A stretch of DNA of 64,000 nt from Maricaulis sp965242785 (GTDB lineage: Bacteria; Pseudomonadota; Alphaproteobacteria; Caulobacterales; Maricaulaceae): contig CBDETA010000003.1 in assembly GCA_965242785.1 (NCBI GenBank), positions 124,001-188,000 on the forward strand, in the 5' to 3' direction. Shown piece after piece: positions 33,197 to 41,081 of the stretch. Position 1 is the stretch's first letter, and every line of letters starts with the position of its first letter. Under the pieces are notes generated by a model. It was given only the letters and a program-made list of their open reading frames with translations, ran no database searches and was not told the origin of the DNA. A program made the translations under genes and the position numbers.

Positions 33197-33309
33197 CCGC
33201 GATTTGGGGTGTTTTCGCGCGCTTGTCTGCAGGCTCGCGAAAGGGTATTTCCTCGCCCCGATCCTGCGGTCCAAGGACCGCCATCGCTGTTACAAAGGGT
33301 AAGTCCGTA

Positions 33310-34383
33310 ATGAGCGTTCTCGAGCACGCGTCTTTCGACAATCACGAGAAAATCCTTTTCGCGACCGACGAAGTCACCGGCCTGAAGGCCATCATCGGTG
33401 TGCATTCGACGGCCAGCGGCCCGGCCTGCGGCGGTTGCCGCATGTGGTCCTATCCCAATTCCGAAGCGGCCCTGACCGACGTGCTCCGCCTGTCCCAGGG
33501 CATGAGCTACAAGAACATCATGGCCGACCTGCCGATCGGCGGCGGCAAGTCCGTGATCATGAAGCCGGAAGGCGCCTTTGACCGCCAGGCCCTGTTCGAG
33601 GCCTTCGGCCGCGCCGTGGCCAGCCTGAATGGCGAGTACATCACGGCGGAAGATGTCGGCGTCAGCCCGGACGACATGATGGCCGTGCGCCGGTCCACCG
33701 AGCACGTGGTCGGCCTGCCGGAAGGCAAGGCGGCTTCGGGCGACCCCTCACCGGTGACGGCTGATGGCGTGTTCCGCGGCATCAAGGTCTGCGCCGAGCG
33801 CGGCCTGGGCCATCGCGACCTCAATGGTGTGAAGATCGCCATCCAGGGCGCGGCCGGCCATGTCGGTTCCTATCTGGCCGGCCATCTGGCCAAGGCCGGT
33901 GCCGACCTCTTCATCACCGACATCAACCAGGACGGTCTCAACCGTCTGAAGGACGAATACGGTGCGACCATTGTCGGTCTCGACGAGATCTATGACCAGG
34001 ATGTCGACATCTTCGCACCCTGCGCCCTGGGCTCGATCATCAATCCGGACACGATCGACCGCATCAAGGCGAAGATCATTGCCGGTGCCGCCAACAACCA
34101 GCTGGCCACGCGCGACATGGGCGCCCAGCTGCAGGCCCGCGGCAAGATCTATGCACCGGACTATGTCATCAATGCCGGTGGCATCATCAATGTGATGGGC
34201 GAGATTGCCGGTGACTTCAATCCGGAATGGGTGAAGGGCAAGCTGGACGGTCTGGAAGCCACGCTCGGCGAGATCCTCGATCTCTCCTCCGACCAGGGCC
34301 GCCCCTCCAACGTCATCGCCGACGAGCTGGCCCGCCAGCGCATCGAGGAAAAGCGCGCCGCGAAGCTGGCCAAGGTGGCGTAA
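33310..34383 (+). CDS. Leucine dehydrogenase (Glu/Leu/Phe/Val dehydrogenase family)
   Basis: 357 residues from ATG 33310. NAD-dependent oxidative deamination of branched-chain amino acids. Catalytic lysines are Lys68 (LSQGMSYKN) and Lys80 (IGGGKSVI). The opening GPACGGCRMW and the Rossmann loop IQGAAGHVGSYLAGHLAKAG match leucine dehydrogenase. The length is right for the octameric enzyme class. The track back to 33169 adds a non-conserved leader and is not used. It is followed by a convergent iron transporter and appears to be a one-gene unit. In this lineage it probably serves branched-chain amino-acid catabolism. Confidence 0.93.
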   Translation: MSVLEHASFDNHEKILFATDEVTGLKAIIGVHSTASGPACGGCRMWSYPNSEAALTDVLRLSQGMSYKNIMADLPIGGGKSVIMKPEGAFDRQALFEAFGRAVASLNGEYITAEDVGVSPDDMMAVRRSTEHVVGLPEGKAASGDPSPVTADGVFRGIKVCAERGLGHRDLNGVKIAIQGAAGHVGSYLAGHLAKAGADLFITDINQDGLNRLKDEYGATIVGLDEIYDQDVDIFAPCALGSIINPDTIDRIKAKIIAGAANNQLATRDMGAQLQARGKIYAPDYVINAGGIINVMGEIAGDFNPEWVKGKLDGLEATLGEILDLSSDQGRPSNVIADELARQRIEEKRAAKLAKVA

Positions 34384-34391
34384 GCGACCGC

Positions 34392-35426
34392 CTAGCCGGC
34401 CACCACAGTCAGGAAGGCCGGATCCAGCGTGACGCTGACCGTATCGCCCTCGCCAATCGGTGAGGGCGATGCTGTATGGGCCCGCCAGCGCGTCTCCGCG
34501 CCATTCGTGAAGTCATGCACCAGGTGGCTGCCGGCCGAGCGGCGGCGGGTCACGGTGAAAGCACCGGCTTCATCGAGGCTCAGCGTGAAGGCCTGCGGGC
34601 GGATCAGTACATCCACGCGGGCGCCATCGGCCTGGCCGGTCGCATCGACGGCCCCGAAGGGCGTCGCCGCCCGTCCCGCCCCGGCCCGGCTTTCGATCAC
34701 TTCCACATCCCCGAGCAGCCGCGCCGCCACGGCGCTGACCGGGCGCATCCAGACCTCGTCCGGCGCACCGGTCTGGATCACCTGGCCGGCCTCCATCAGC
34801 GCCAGCTCGTCGGCAACGGCCATGGCTTCCTCGGCGTCGTGGGTGACGATGAGGGCGGTGGCACCGGCCTCGCGCAGCGTGTCGACCGTGCGTTCGCGCA
34901 ATTCCTGGCGCAGGCGGCGGTCGAGGCCGGAGAAGGGTTCGTCCAGCAGCACGATGTCCGGCCTGGGCGCGAGCGCCCGGGCGAGGGCGACGCGCTGTTG
35001 TTCGCCGCCGGACAGCTCATGCGGGAAGGCCTTGGCCTTGTGGCCCAGCTCGGCGTGTTCGAGCTGTTCACGGGCGATGGCCTTGGCGTCCGGCCCCTTC
35101 AGGCCGAAGGCGACATTGGCCAACGCATTGAGGTGCGGAAACAGGGCATAGTCCTGGAACACCATGCCGATGCGGCGTTTTTCAGGTGGCAGGTGCGTGC
35201 CGGCGCCGTTCCAGAGCGTGTCGCCGAGGCGGATTTCACCGCCATCCAGACGTTCCAGACCGGCAATCGCGCGCAGGAGGGTGGACTTGCCGCTGCCTGA
35301 CGGGCCGAGCAGGGCGGTGATGCGGCCCGCATGCAGGTCGAGATCGGCGCCTGCCAGGGCGGCCAGGCCCTTCACATAGCGCCGTTCGGCACCGCGTACC
35401 CGCAAGACTGTGCTGGTCTTCGTCAT
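34392..35426 (-). CDS. fbpC: Ferric iron ABC transporter, ATP-binding protein
   Basis: 344 residues. Walker A is LLGPSGSGKSTLLRAIAG, the signature is ELSGGEQQRVALARAL and Walker B is DIVLLDEPFSGLD. The C-terminal TOBE domain starts near residue 240. It couples ATP hydrolysis to Fe3+ import with the permease and binding protein encoded upstream on the same strand. The start overlaps the permease stop (ATGA). The family also includes spermidine and sulfate importers; the iron call rests on the binding-protein partner. Confidence 0.9.
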   Translation of the reverse strand: MTKTSTVLRVRGAERRYVKGLAALAGADLDLHAGRITALLGPSGSGKSTLLRAIAGLERLDGGEIRLGDTLWNGAGTHLPPEKRRIGMVFQDYALFPHLNALANVAFGLKGPDAKAIAREQLEHAELGHKAKAFPHELSGGEQQRVALARALAPRPDIVLLDEPFSGLDRRLRQELRERTVDTLREAGATALIVTHDAEEAMAVADELALMEAGQVIQTGAPDEVWMRPVSAVAARLLGDVEVIESRAGAGRAATPFGAVDATGQADGARVDVLIRPQAFTLSLDEAGAFTVTRRRSAGSHLVHDFTNGAETRWRAHTASPSPIGEGDTVSVTLDPAFLTVVAG

Positions 35427-37039
35427 CCCGTCCCGGACCCCTTTCCTGTCCGAGACAGGTAGCGGGCAACGAAGATCATGGGAAGCAGGGCGACCAGTGG
35501 GATCAGCAAGGAGGGCAGGGCGGCTTCGCCCAGGCGTTCATCGGCGGCGTAATTGTGGGCGATGATGGCCAGGGTGTCGTAGTTGAAGGGCCGCAGGATC
35601 ATCGTTGCCGGCAATTCCTTGAGTACTTCGACAAAGACCAGCAGGCCGGCCGAGGTCACTCCGGCAGCGATCAGCGGCCAGTGGACGCGCAGAAGCGTCT
35701 GCAGGGGCGAGGCACCCAGCGTGCGCGCCGCGCCGTCCAGCGCCGGCGTGACGCGATTGAGGGCCGCTTCGGACGGGCCGATGGCGGCGGCAGCAAAGCG
35801 CGACAGATAGGCCAGGATCAGCGCTGCGGCCCCGCCGGTCAGCAGGATCGGGAAGACGACGCCGGTCATCGCTTCCCAGGCCGGATCGATCAGGCGCTGG
35901 GTGCCCGAGAGCAGGGCGATGACGCCGACGGCTGCGACCGCTCCGGGGACCGCATAGCCCAGGCCGGCAGCACGGGCTGAGATGGTGGCGGCCCACGAAC
36001 CGCCCCGCAGCGCATAGGCCGTGCCCAGACCCAGAATGGCTGCGAAAAGCGCGCTGAGACTGGCCAGGGTGAGGCTGTGCAGGCTGGCTTCGGCCAGTCC
36101 CGGCGCCGGCAGCTCGTTCAGGGCCAGCCAGCCCAGCCGGCCCAGCGGAATGACGAGACCCAGCACAAGGGGTGTGACACAGGCGAGGGCCGCCAGCAGG
36201 CCTTGCAGGGCCGTCAGCTGTTGGCGTGGCGCCGGCTTGTGGCGGCTGGTGGCGCTGCGGGCCCGGCGGCGCTGGGCGCGCTCCAGGCTGAAAATGATAA
36301 GGGCGATGCCGACCAGGATCAGCGACAGCCGGGCCGCATCGACCAGAGAACCGGCCCCGCTCCAGGCGCGAACCAGGCCGATCGAGAGTGTCGGCGCGCC
36401 CAGATGCGAGACGGTGCCGTAATCGGCCAGGCTCTCCATCAGCACCAGCGCCAGGCCGGCGACCAGGGCTGGCCGCGCCATCGGCAGCGAGGTTCGCCAG
36501 AAGGCCTTCAGTGGTCCGGCACCCAGGGTGCGTGCGGCATTGTAGGCATCGGCGGACTGGCCGGTGAAGGCGTCCCGCGCGAGCAGGTAGACATAAGGGT
36601 AGAGCACCAGGGCGAACATCAGCCCGGCGCCCCAGCCGCCGCGCACGGTCGGGAACCAGGACCCCACGGCAGACGCCAGCGGTCCGCCGGCCTGGGACAG
36701 GTCGAGCCAGGCATAGGCGGCGACATAGGCGGGGACCGCCAGCGGCAGGATCAGCACCCAGGAGAACACGGCACGCCCGGCGAATTCGGTCCGGGCGATC
36801 AGCCAGCCCAGGCCGGTTCCGATCAGACCGGCCCCGCCGGCCGCCACCAGACCGACATAGGCGGAATTGGCGAGATAGACAGGCAGGCGCGTGCGGGCGA
36901 GGTGGGCGAGATAATCGCCCGTCTCGCCCGTCAGCGCGATCCAGACGACGGTCAGGACCGGCGCGGCACAGACGGCGGCGGCCAGGATGGCCAGCGCCGT
37001 TGCGCGATCGGGAAACCTGGCCGCCTGTCCCTGCGTCAT
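35423..37039 (-). CDS. fbpB: Ferric iron ABC transporter permease (fused two-domain type)
   Basis: 538 residues with about twelve membrane segments in two homologous halves, each carrying an EAA-like loop (GAGPLKAFWRTSLPMARPAL near residue 180 and GASPLQTLLRVHWPLIAAG near residue 455). This is the usual FbpB layout, where two permease domains are joined. The start codon overlaps the binding-protein stop by one base (TAATG). It forms the membrane channel of the importer. Confidence 0.9.
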   Translation of the reverse strand: MTQGQAARFPDRATALAILAAAVCAAPVLTVVWIALTGETGDYLAHLARTRLPVYLANSAYVGLVAAGGAGLIGTGLGWLIARTEFAGRAVFSWVLILPLAVPAYVAAYAWLDLSQAGGPLASAVGSWFPTVRGGWGAGLMFALVLYPYVYLLARDAFTGQSADAYNAARTLGAGPLKAFWRTSLPMARPALVAGLALVLMESLADYGTVSHLGAPTLSIGLVRAWSGAGSLVDAARLSLILVGIALIIFSLERAQRRRARSATSRHKPAPRQQLTALQGLLAALACVTPLVLGLVIPLGRLGWLALNELPAPGLAEASLHSLTLASLSALFAAILGLGTAYALRGGSWAATISARAAGLGYAVPGAVAAVGVIALLSGTQRLIDPAWEAMTGVVFPILLTGGAAALILAYLSRFAAAAIGPSEAALNRVTPALDGAARTLGASPLQTLLRVHWPLIAAGVTSAGLLVFVEVLKELPATMILRPFNYDTLAIIAHNYAADERLGEAALPSLLIPLVALLPMIFVARYLSRTGKGSGTG

Positions 37040-38097
37040 TACTGCCAGCCGACCCGGTCAAAGATGCGCTGGGCGGCAGCATTGTGGTCGCCCAGTTCCG
37101 AGACATTCAGGCTGTCTTCCACGAAGGGCATCATCGCTTCCAGGGTCGGGTTTTCCCACTGCGTGGACGCGACGGCCGGGATTTCATTGGTCATCTCGGC
37201 AAAGATGCGCTGGGCCGGCTCGGACAGCAGGAAGGCGATGAATTCGCGGGCCTCGTCCGGGTGCGGCGCATTCACCGCAATGCCGGCGCCGGAGACGTTG
37301 ATGTGGGCGCCATAGCTGTCCTGGTTCGGGAAGAGCAGCGTCACGGCTTCGGCGGCGGCGCGATTGGCCGGTTCACCGGAATTGGCCAGCAGGGCGTAAT
37401 AATAGTGATTGGTCACCGCCACATCGCAATCGCCAGCCGCGACGCCCTGAATCTGGGCCGTGTCGCCGCCCTGGGGCGGGCGGGCCATGTTGGCCACGAC
37501 GCCGGCGGCCCAGGCCTCTGCAGCCTCTTCGCCGGAACGGGCGATGATCGAGGCGAGCAGCGACTGATTGTAGGCATTGCCGCTCTGCCGGATGCAGACG
37601 CGACCCTGCCAGCGCGGGTCGGCCAGGTCTTCATAGGTCGTGATCTCGCCCGGCTGGACGCGCTGGTTCGAGTAGGCGATCACGCGCGAGCGCTTGGCGA
37701 AACCGACCCAGTATCCTTCCGGATCGATCAGGTTGTCCGGCACGCCGGCGGTGAACTCGGTGAAATCGGTCTGGGCGAACAGGCCGGCCTCTTCGGCGCG
37801 CTGCAGGCGGGCGGCATCGACCGTGATGACGACATCGGCCGGGCTGCGGGCACCGTCGGCGCGGATGCGCTCGATCAGCTGGTCGCCATCGGCCTCGATC
37901 AGGTTGATACGGATGCCGGTGGCCTCGGTGAAGGCAGCGTAGACCGCCGCGTCGGACCGGTAGTGGCGCGCGCTGTAGACATTGACGACGCGTTCGGCGG
38001 TTGCGGCGTTGGTGTCGCGATCGGTGGTTTCACTCGGCGAGCAGGCGGCCAGGACGGTGGTCAGGGCTGCAGCGGCGAGAATCGGAACAGACTTCAT
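37039..38097 (-). CDS. fbpA: Ferric iron-binding periplasmic lipoprotein (FbpA-like)
   Basis: 352 residues from ATG 38097. The signal peptide carries a lipobox (LTTVLAAC), so the protein is probably membrane-anchored rather than freely periplasmic. It opens VVNVYSARHYRSDAAVYAAF, the typical extracellular solute-binding start. An iron-binding tyrosine cluster is in VTNHYYYALLANSG. WVGFAKRSRVIAYSN and other family blocks are present. It is the first gene of the three-gene operon. An inverted repeat at 38135-38157 lies just upstream and might be a regulator site. Confidence 0.92.
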   Translation of the reverse strand: MKSVPILAAAALTTVLAACSPSETTDRDTNAATAERVVNVYSARHYRSDAAVYAAFTEATGIRINLIEADGDQLIERIRADGARSPADVVITVDAARLQRAEEAGLFAQTDFTEFTAGVPDNLIDPEGYWVGFAKRSRVIAYSNQRVQPGEITTYEDLADPRWQGRVCIRQSGNAYNQSLLASIIARSGEEAAEAWAAGVVANMARPPQGGDTAQIQGVAAGDCDVAVTNHYYYALLANSGEPANRAAAEAVTLLFPNQDSYGAHINVSGAGIAVNAPHPDEAREFIAFLLSEPAQRIFAEMTNEIPAVASTQWENPTLEAMMPFVEDSLNVSELGDHNAAAQRIFDRVGWQ

Positions 38098-38134
38098 AAG
38101 GCACCCGTTTTCTGATTGAGGTCCCCAACTGCCA

Positions 38135-38157
38135 TTCTTGAGAACCTTTCGCAAGAA
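38135..38157. promoter_or_regulatory. Inverted repeat in the fbpABC promoter region
   Basis: TTCTTG at 38135-38140 and CAAGAA at 38152-38157 are perfect 6-base arms separated by 11 bases, 38 bases before the fbpA start on the minus strand. Position suits an iron-responsive repressor, but the sequence is not a classical Fur, RirA or Irr site that I can recognise. Confidence 0.35.
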
Positions 38158-38354
38158 ATGGACGCAGATTGCCGTCGCCAGTTAAAGGGAAGGGGGGCGG
38201 AAAACGCAATTCGGGTGTGAATAATGAATGAGGAAATCAGGCGGGAATCCGGCTGCGAAAAGGCGTCGTTTGACACATTCCCACGGGCCACCGCACCGGG
38301 CGCAAGGGAGCGTTAAACAGCGGCTGCTGAAGATTCTTGCGTGAAACCGGAAAA

Positions 38355-38429
38355 TGGTGGGCGATACTGGGATTGAACCAGTGACCCCCTCGGTGTGAAC
38401 GAGGTGCTCTCCCGCTGAGCTAATCGCCC
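38355..38429 (-). tRNA. tRNA-Val (anticodon CAC)
   Basis: Full cloverleaf on the minus strand. The acceptor stem GGGCGAT pairs with ATCGCCC, the D-arm has AGCTCAGCGGGAGAGC and the anticodon stem CCTCG/CGAGG encloses loop TTCACAC, giving anticodon CAC (valine, codon GUG). The T-arm has the GGTTCAATCCC core. CCA is encoded at 38355-38357. No integration-like repeat or recombinase gene lies next to it. Confidence 0.95.
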
Positions 38430-38615
38430 GATCCGTGTCGGAGGCGGTCGTATAAGCAGGGGCAGGCGACCGGTCAACTACATGTGGAAGTTGAAGTGCA
38501 GATCGACCGCGCCGCAGGTGCGACAACTTGCCACACCGTCATGCTCTCGTCATAGAAGCCGCGTCCCTATATCAGCCTGCCCAAGCTGGAATTCAGGCCC
38601 TCGGCCGGATTCTCT

Positions 38616-38662
38616 CAATCACCTGATTGGACGCAATTCCCGGCCGGGAACAGCCCCGGCCG
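38616..38662 (+). promoter_or_regulatory. Structured leader with three overlapping palindromes before the small protein gene
   Basis: CAATCA/TGATTG flank two bases at 38616-38629. TTCCCGGCCGGGAA is a perfect 14-base palindrome at 38637-38650. CGGCCGGG (38641-38648) also pairs with CCCGGCCG (38655-38662) around a 6-base loop. The last two structures share bases and exclude each other. The second hairpin ends 4 bases before the ribosome site AGGAGG, so translation control is possible. No T-run follows, so it is not a standard terminator. The transcription start is unknown. Confidence 0.45.
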
Positions 38663-38679
38663 CGTAGGAGGTTTTGTTC

Positions 38680-38898
38680 ATGAGCAATGATCTGTGCACG
38701 CCCGAAGGTGCTCGCCGTCTGAAAGCCCGCATTGAAGCCTACTGGGCTGAGCGCGGCTATGACGTGAGTGTGGATCTGGTCGAGGCTGGTTTCATGCCGG
38801 CCATGCGTTCTGCCCGCACCGACGTCCGTTCCAACCTGGTCAACGGCATGCCGACCCGCGCTGCCAACGACTCGGGTCGCGAGCGCCGCACCGCTTAA
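38680..38898 (+). CDS. Small conserved protein, 72 aa, unknown function
   Basis: Starts ATG 38680, 9 bases after a very strong AGGAGG ribosome site. It reads MSNDLCTPEGARRLKARIEA, then YWAERGYDVSVDLVEAGFMP and ends in a basic, Asn/Arg-rich tail. It is soluble, with a likely helix then beta strand, and lacks a signal peptide. I recognise the general wording from small proteins of Caulobacterales-type genomes but know no function. Strong translation signals and a structured leader suggest a well-expressed gene. Confidence 0.8.
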   Translation: MSNDLCTPEGARRLKARIEAYWAERGYDVSVDLVEAGFMPAMRSARTDVRSNLVNGMPTRAANDSGRERRTA

Positions 38899-38916
38899 AC
38901 AGCGCGGCAGCTGTCA

Positions 38917-39603
38917 TCAGGCGCGCCAAATATCGGCCAGCGCCTGGGGCACGTCCCGAAATGCATGAATCACCCGGTCGGCTCCCAGCGAGCCGGCCGG
39001 TTTTTCACTGTAGCCATAGCTCAGGATGACGCAGGGAATGCCGGCCGCGGCTGCGGACAGGGCATCCGGTGCGCTGTCCCCGATCAGCGCGGCGCGCACG
39101 TGACCCGTCCCGAGTGCGTCGCGGACATGGTCGGCGGCGGGCTTTTTCGCGCTTGTGCGTTCCGGGCCGACAATCCGTTCAAAGTGATGGGACAGCCCCA
39201 CCGCCTCGATCAGCTGATCGGAGAGGATGGAGGGCTTGTTCGTGCACACCGACAGCCGGGCGCCATGCGCGCGCAGCCAGCTCAGCGTCTCCTCGACCCC
39301 GTCAAAGACCCGGCTGTCCACTGCGATGGCCCGGCTGTAGATGTCGATGAACTCGGCGACCCGGGTGTCGGCATCGGTGAGCTCCTGTCCGGACCTTGCA
39401 TAGGCCTGTTCCAGCAACGCCCTGGCACCCCGACCGACCATCTTGCGCACGTCAGCCACCGGGACCGGCGCCATGCCACGCGGTTCGATGATCGCGTTAA
39501 GGGCCCGGATCAGGTCCGGGGCCGTATCCACCAGCGTGCCATCCAGATCGAAAGCGATTGCCGCGCCGTCGAACAGCGCCACGTCTTCGCGCGTCAAGTT
39601 CAT
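38917..39603 (-). CDS. gph: Phosphoglycolate phosphatase (HAD family)
   Basis: 228 residues from 39603. HAD motif I is AFDLDGTLVDTAPDL (nucleophile Asp), motif II SVCTNKPS, motif III with Lys in ERTSAKKPAADH and motif IV IGDSAPD. Gph removes phosphate from 2-phosphoglycolate formed by oxidative DNA damage or oxygenation. It is divergent from glmU with 122 bases between. Another HAD phosphatase specificity cannot be excluded, but the start, length and DTAPDL wording suit Gph. Confidence 0.88.
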   Translation of the reverse strand: MNLTREDVALFDGAAIAFDLDGTLVDTAPDLIRALNAIIEPRGMAPVPVADVRKMVGRGARALLEQAYARSGQELTDADTRVAEFIDIYSRAIAVDSRVFDGVEETLSWLRAHGARLSVCTNKPSILSDQLIEAVGLSHHFERIVGPERTSAKKPAADHVRDALGTGHVRAALIGDSAPDALSAAAAGIPCVILSYGYSEKPAGSLGADRVIHAFRDVPQALADIWRA

Positions 39604-39725
39604 GCATTCCCCCAGGCGCCGTGTCGCCATACCGCTAGAGCGAAAGCATGGTTACGCGTCCCGGCGCGATAGGCTATAGCGCCTGACAGACGCGTCCCAC
39701 ACAGATTCTCCGACAGGTCACGCCC

Positions 39726-41078
39726 ATGCCCCAATCCCGCGCCGCCATCATCCTCGCCGCCGGTCAGGGCACGCGCATGAAGTCCAAGACCGTGAAAGTG
39801 CTGCATTCCGTTGGCGGCCGGTCCATGCTGGCCTGGACGGTGGACCTTGCCCAGCGCTGCGGGGCTGACCGGATTGTCACGGTCTACGGGCCGCATTCGC
39901 CCGCTGTGAAGGATGCCGCCGAGGCCTTGGGCACGCAGACTGCCCTGCAGGATGCCCCCAAGGGCACTGCGCACGCCGTGCTGGCTGCACGCGACGTGCT
40001 GGCCGGCGTCGAGGGGGCTGCGATCGTGCTCTACGCCGATACGCCCCTGATCACCGAAGCGACCGTTTCGCGTGTGTTCGCAGCGCTCGAGGGTGGTGCG
40101 TCGGTCGCCGTGCTGGGCTTTGAACCGGAGGATCCGGCGGCTTATGGCCGGCTGATCCTGGACGCTGACGGCAATCTGGACCGCATCGTCGAGTACAAGG
40201 ACGCCAACGAGGCCGAGCGCGCCGTCGGTCTGGTCAACTCCGGTGTGCTGGCGGCCCCGGCTCCGCTGCTGCTGGAACTGCTCGGCCAGGTCGGAAATGA
40301 TAATGCCAATGGCGAATACTATCTCACCGATGTGGTCGGGCTGGCGCGTGCTGCCGGCCACAAGGCCGTCGTGGTCAAGGCTGCGTCCGACGAGGTGCTG
40401 GGCGTCAATTCCCGTCTCGACCTGGCCGAGGCCGAGGCGGCTTTCCAGGCGCGCCGCCGCCAGCAGGCGATGGCCGATGGGGTGACGCTGGTGGCGCCGG
40501 AAACCGTCTTCTTTGCCCATGACACGCAGATCGCTCGCGATGTTGTGATCGAGCCGCACGTGGTGTTCGGACCCGGCGTGGTGATCGAGGAGGATGCCGT
40601 CATCCACGCCTTTTCCCATCTCGAGGGCGCGCATGTGCGCGAAGGCGCGAGTGTCGGGCCCTATGCCCGTCTGCGCCCGGGCGCCGATCTGGGGGCGGGC
40701 GCGAAAGTGGGCAATTTCGTCGAGGTGAAAAAGTCGCAGTTGGGGGAGGGCGCAAAAGTCTCCCACCTTACCTATATCGGGGATGCCAGCATCGGCGCGC
40801 ACGCCAATATCGGAGCCGGAACCATCACCTGCAATTACGATGGATTTGACAAGCACCGCACCGTGATCGGGGCGGGCGCCTTCATCGGTTCCAATACCTG
40901 CCTGGTGGCGCCGGTCACCGTCGGAGAGGGCGCCTTCACGGCGACCGGAACCGTGATCACAGAGGATGTTCCCGCCGACGCCCTGGCGCTGGCGCGGACC
41001 CCGCAGACCCACAAGCCCGGCTGGGCCGCCCGTTTCCGGGCCGCCAAACAGGCCCGCAAGGCGAAGAAGGAGAGTTAA
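39726..41078 (+). CDS. glmU: Bifunctional GlmU: GlcNAc-1-P uridyltransferase / GlcN-1-P acetyltransferase
   Basis: 450 residues. The uridyltransferase half begins with ILAAGQGTRMKSKTVKVLH and includes YADTPLIT and NSGVLAAPAPLLLELL. The C-terminal half is a left-handed beta helix with hexapeptides (VVIEEDAVIHAFSHLEGAHV, IGAGTITCNYDG with the family's NYDG). It makes UDP-GlcNAc for peptidoglycan and lipid A. A basic tail (AKQARKAKKES) is present. It is separated by 3 bases from gabD. Confidence 0.96.
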   Translation: MPQSRAAIILAAGQGTRMKSKTVKVLHSVGGRSMLAWTVDLAQRCGADRIVTVYGPHSPAVKDAAEALGTQTALQDAPKGTAHAVLAARDVLAGVEGAAIVLYADTPLITEATVSRVFAALEGGASVAVLGFEPEDPAAYGRLILDADGNLDRIVEYKDANEAERAVGLVNSGVLAAPAPLLLELLGQVGNDNANGEYYLTDVVGLARAAGHKAVVVKAASDEVLGVNSRLDLAEAEAAFQARRRQQAMADGVTLVAPETVFFAHDTQIARDVVIEPHVVFGPGVVIEEDAVIHAFSHLEGAHVREGASVGPYARLRPGADLGAGAKVGNFVEVKKSQLGEGAKVSHLTYIGDASIGAHANIGAGTITCNYDGFDKHRTVIGAGAFIGSNTCLVAPVTVGEGAFTATGTVITEDVPADALALARTPQTHKPGWAARFRAAKQARKAKKES

Positions 41079-41081
41079 GTC

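Noticed and set aside
38355..38429. tRNA-Val as an attachment site for an integrated element
   Set aside because: No integrase and no duplicated tRNA 3' end is seen nearby.
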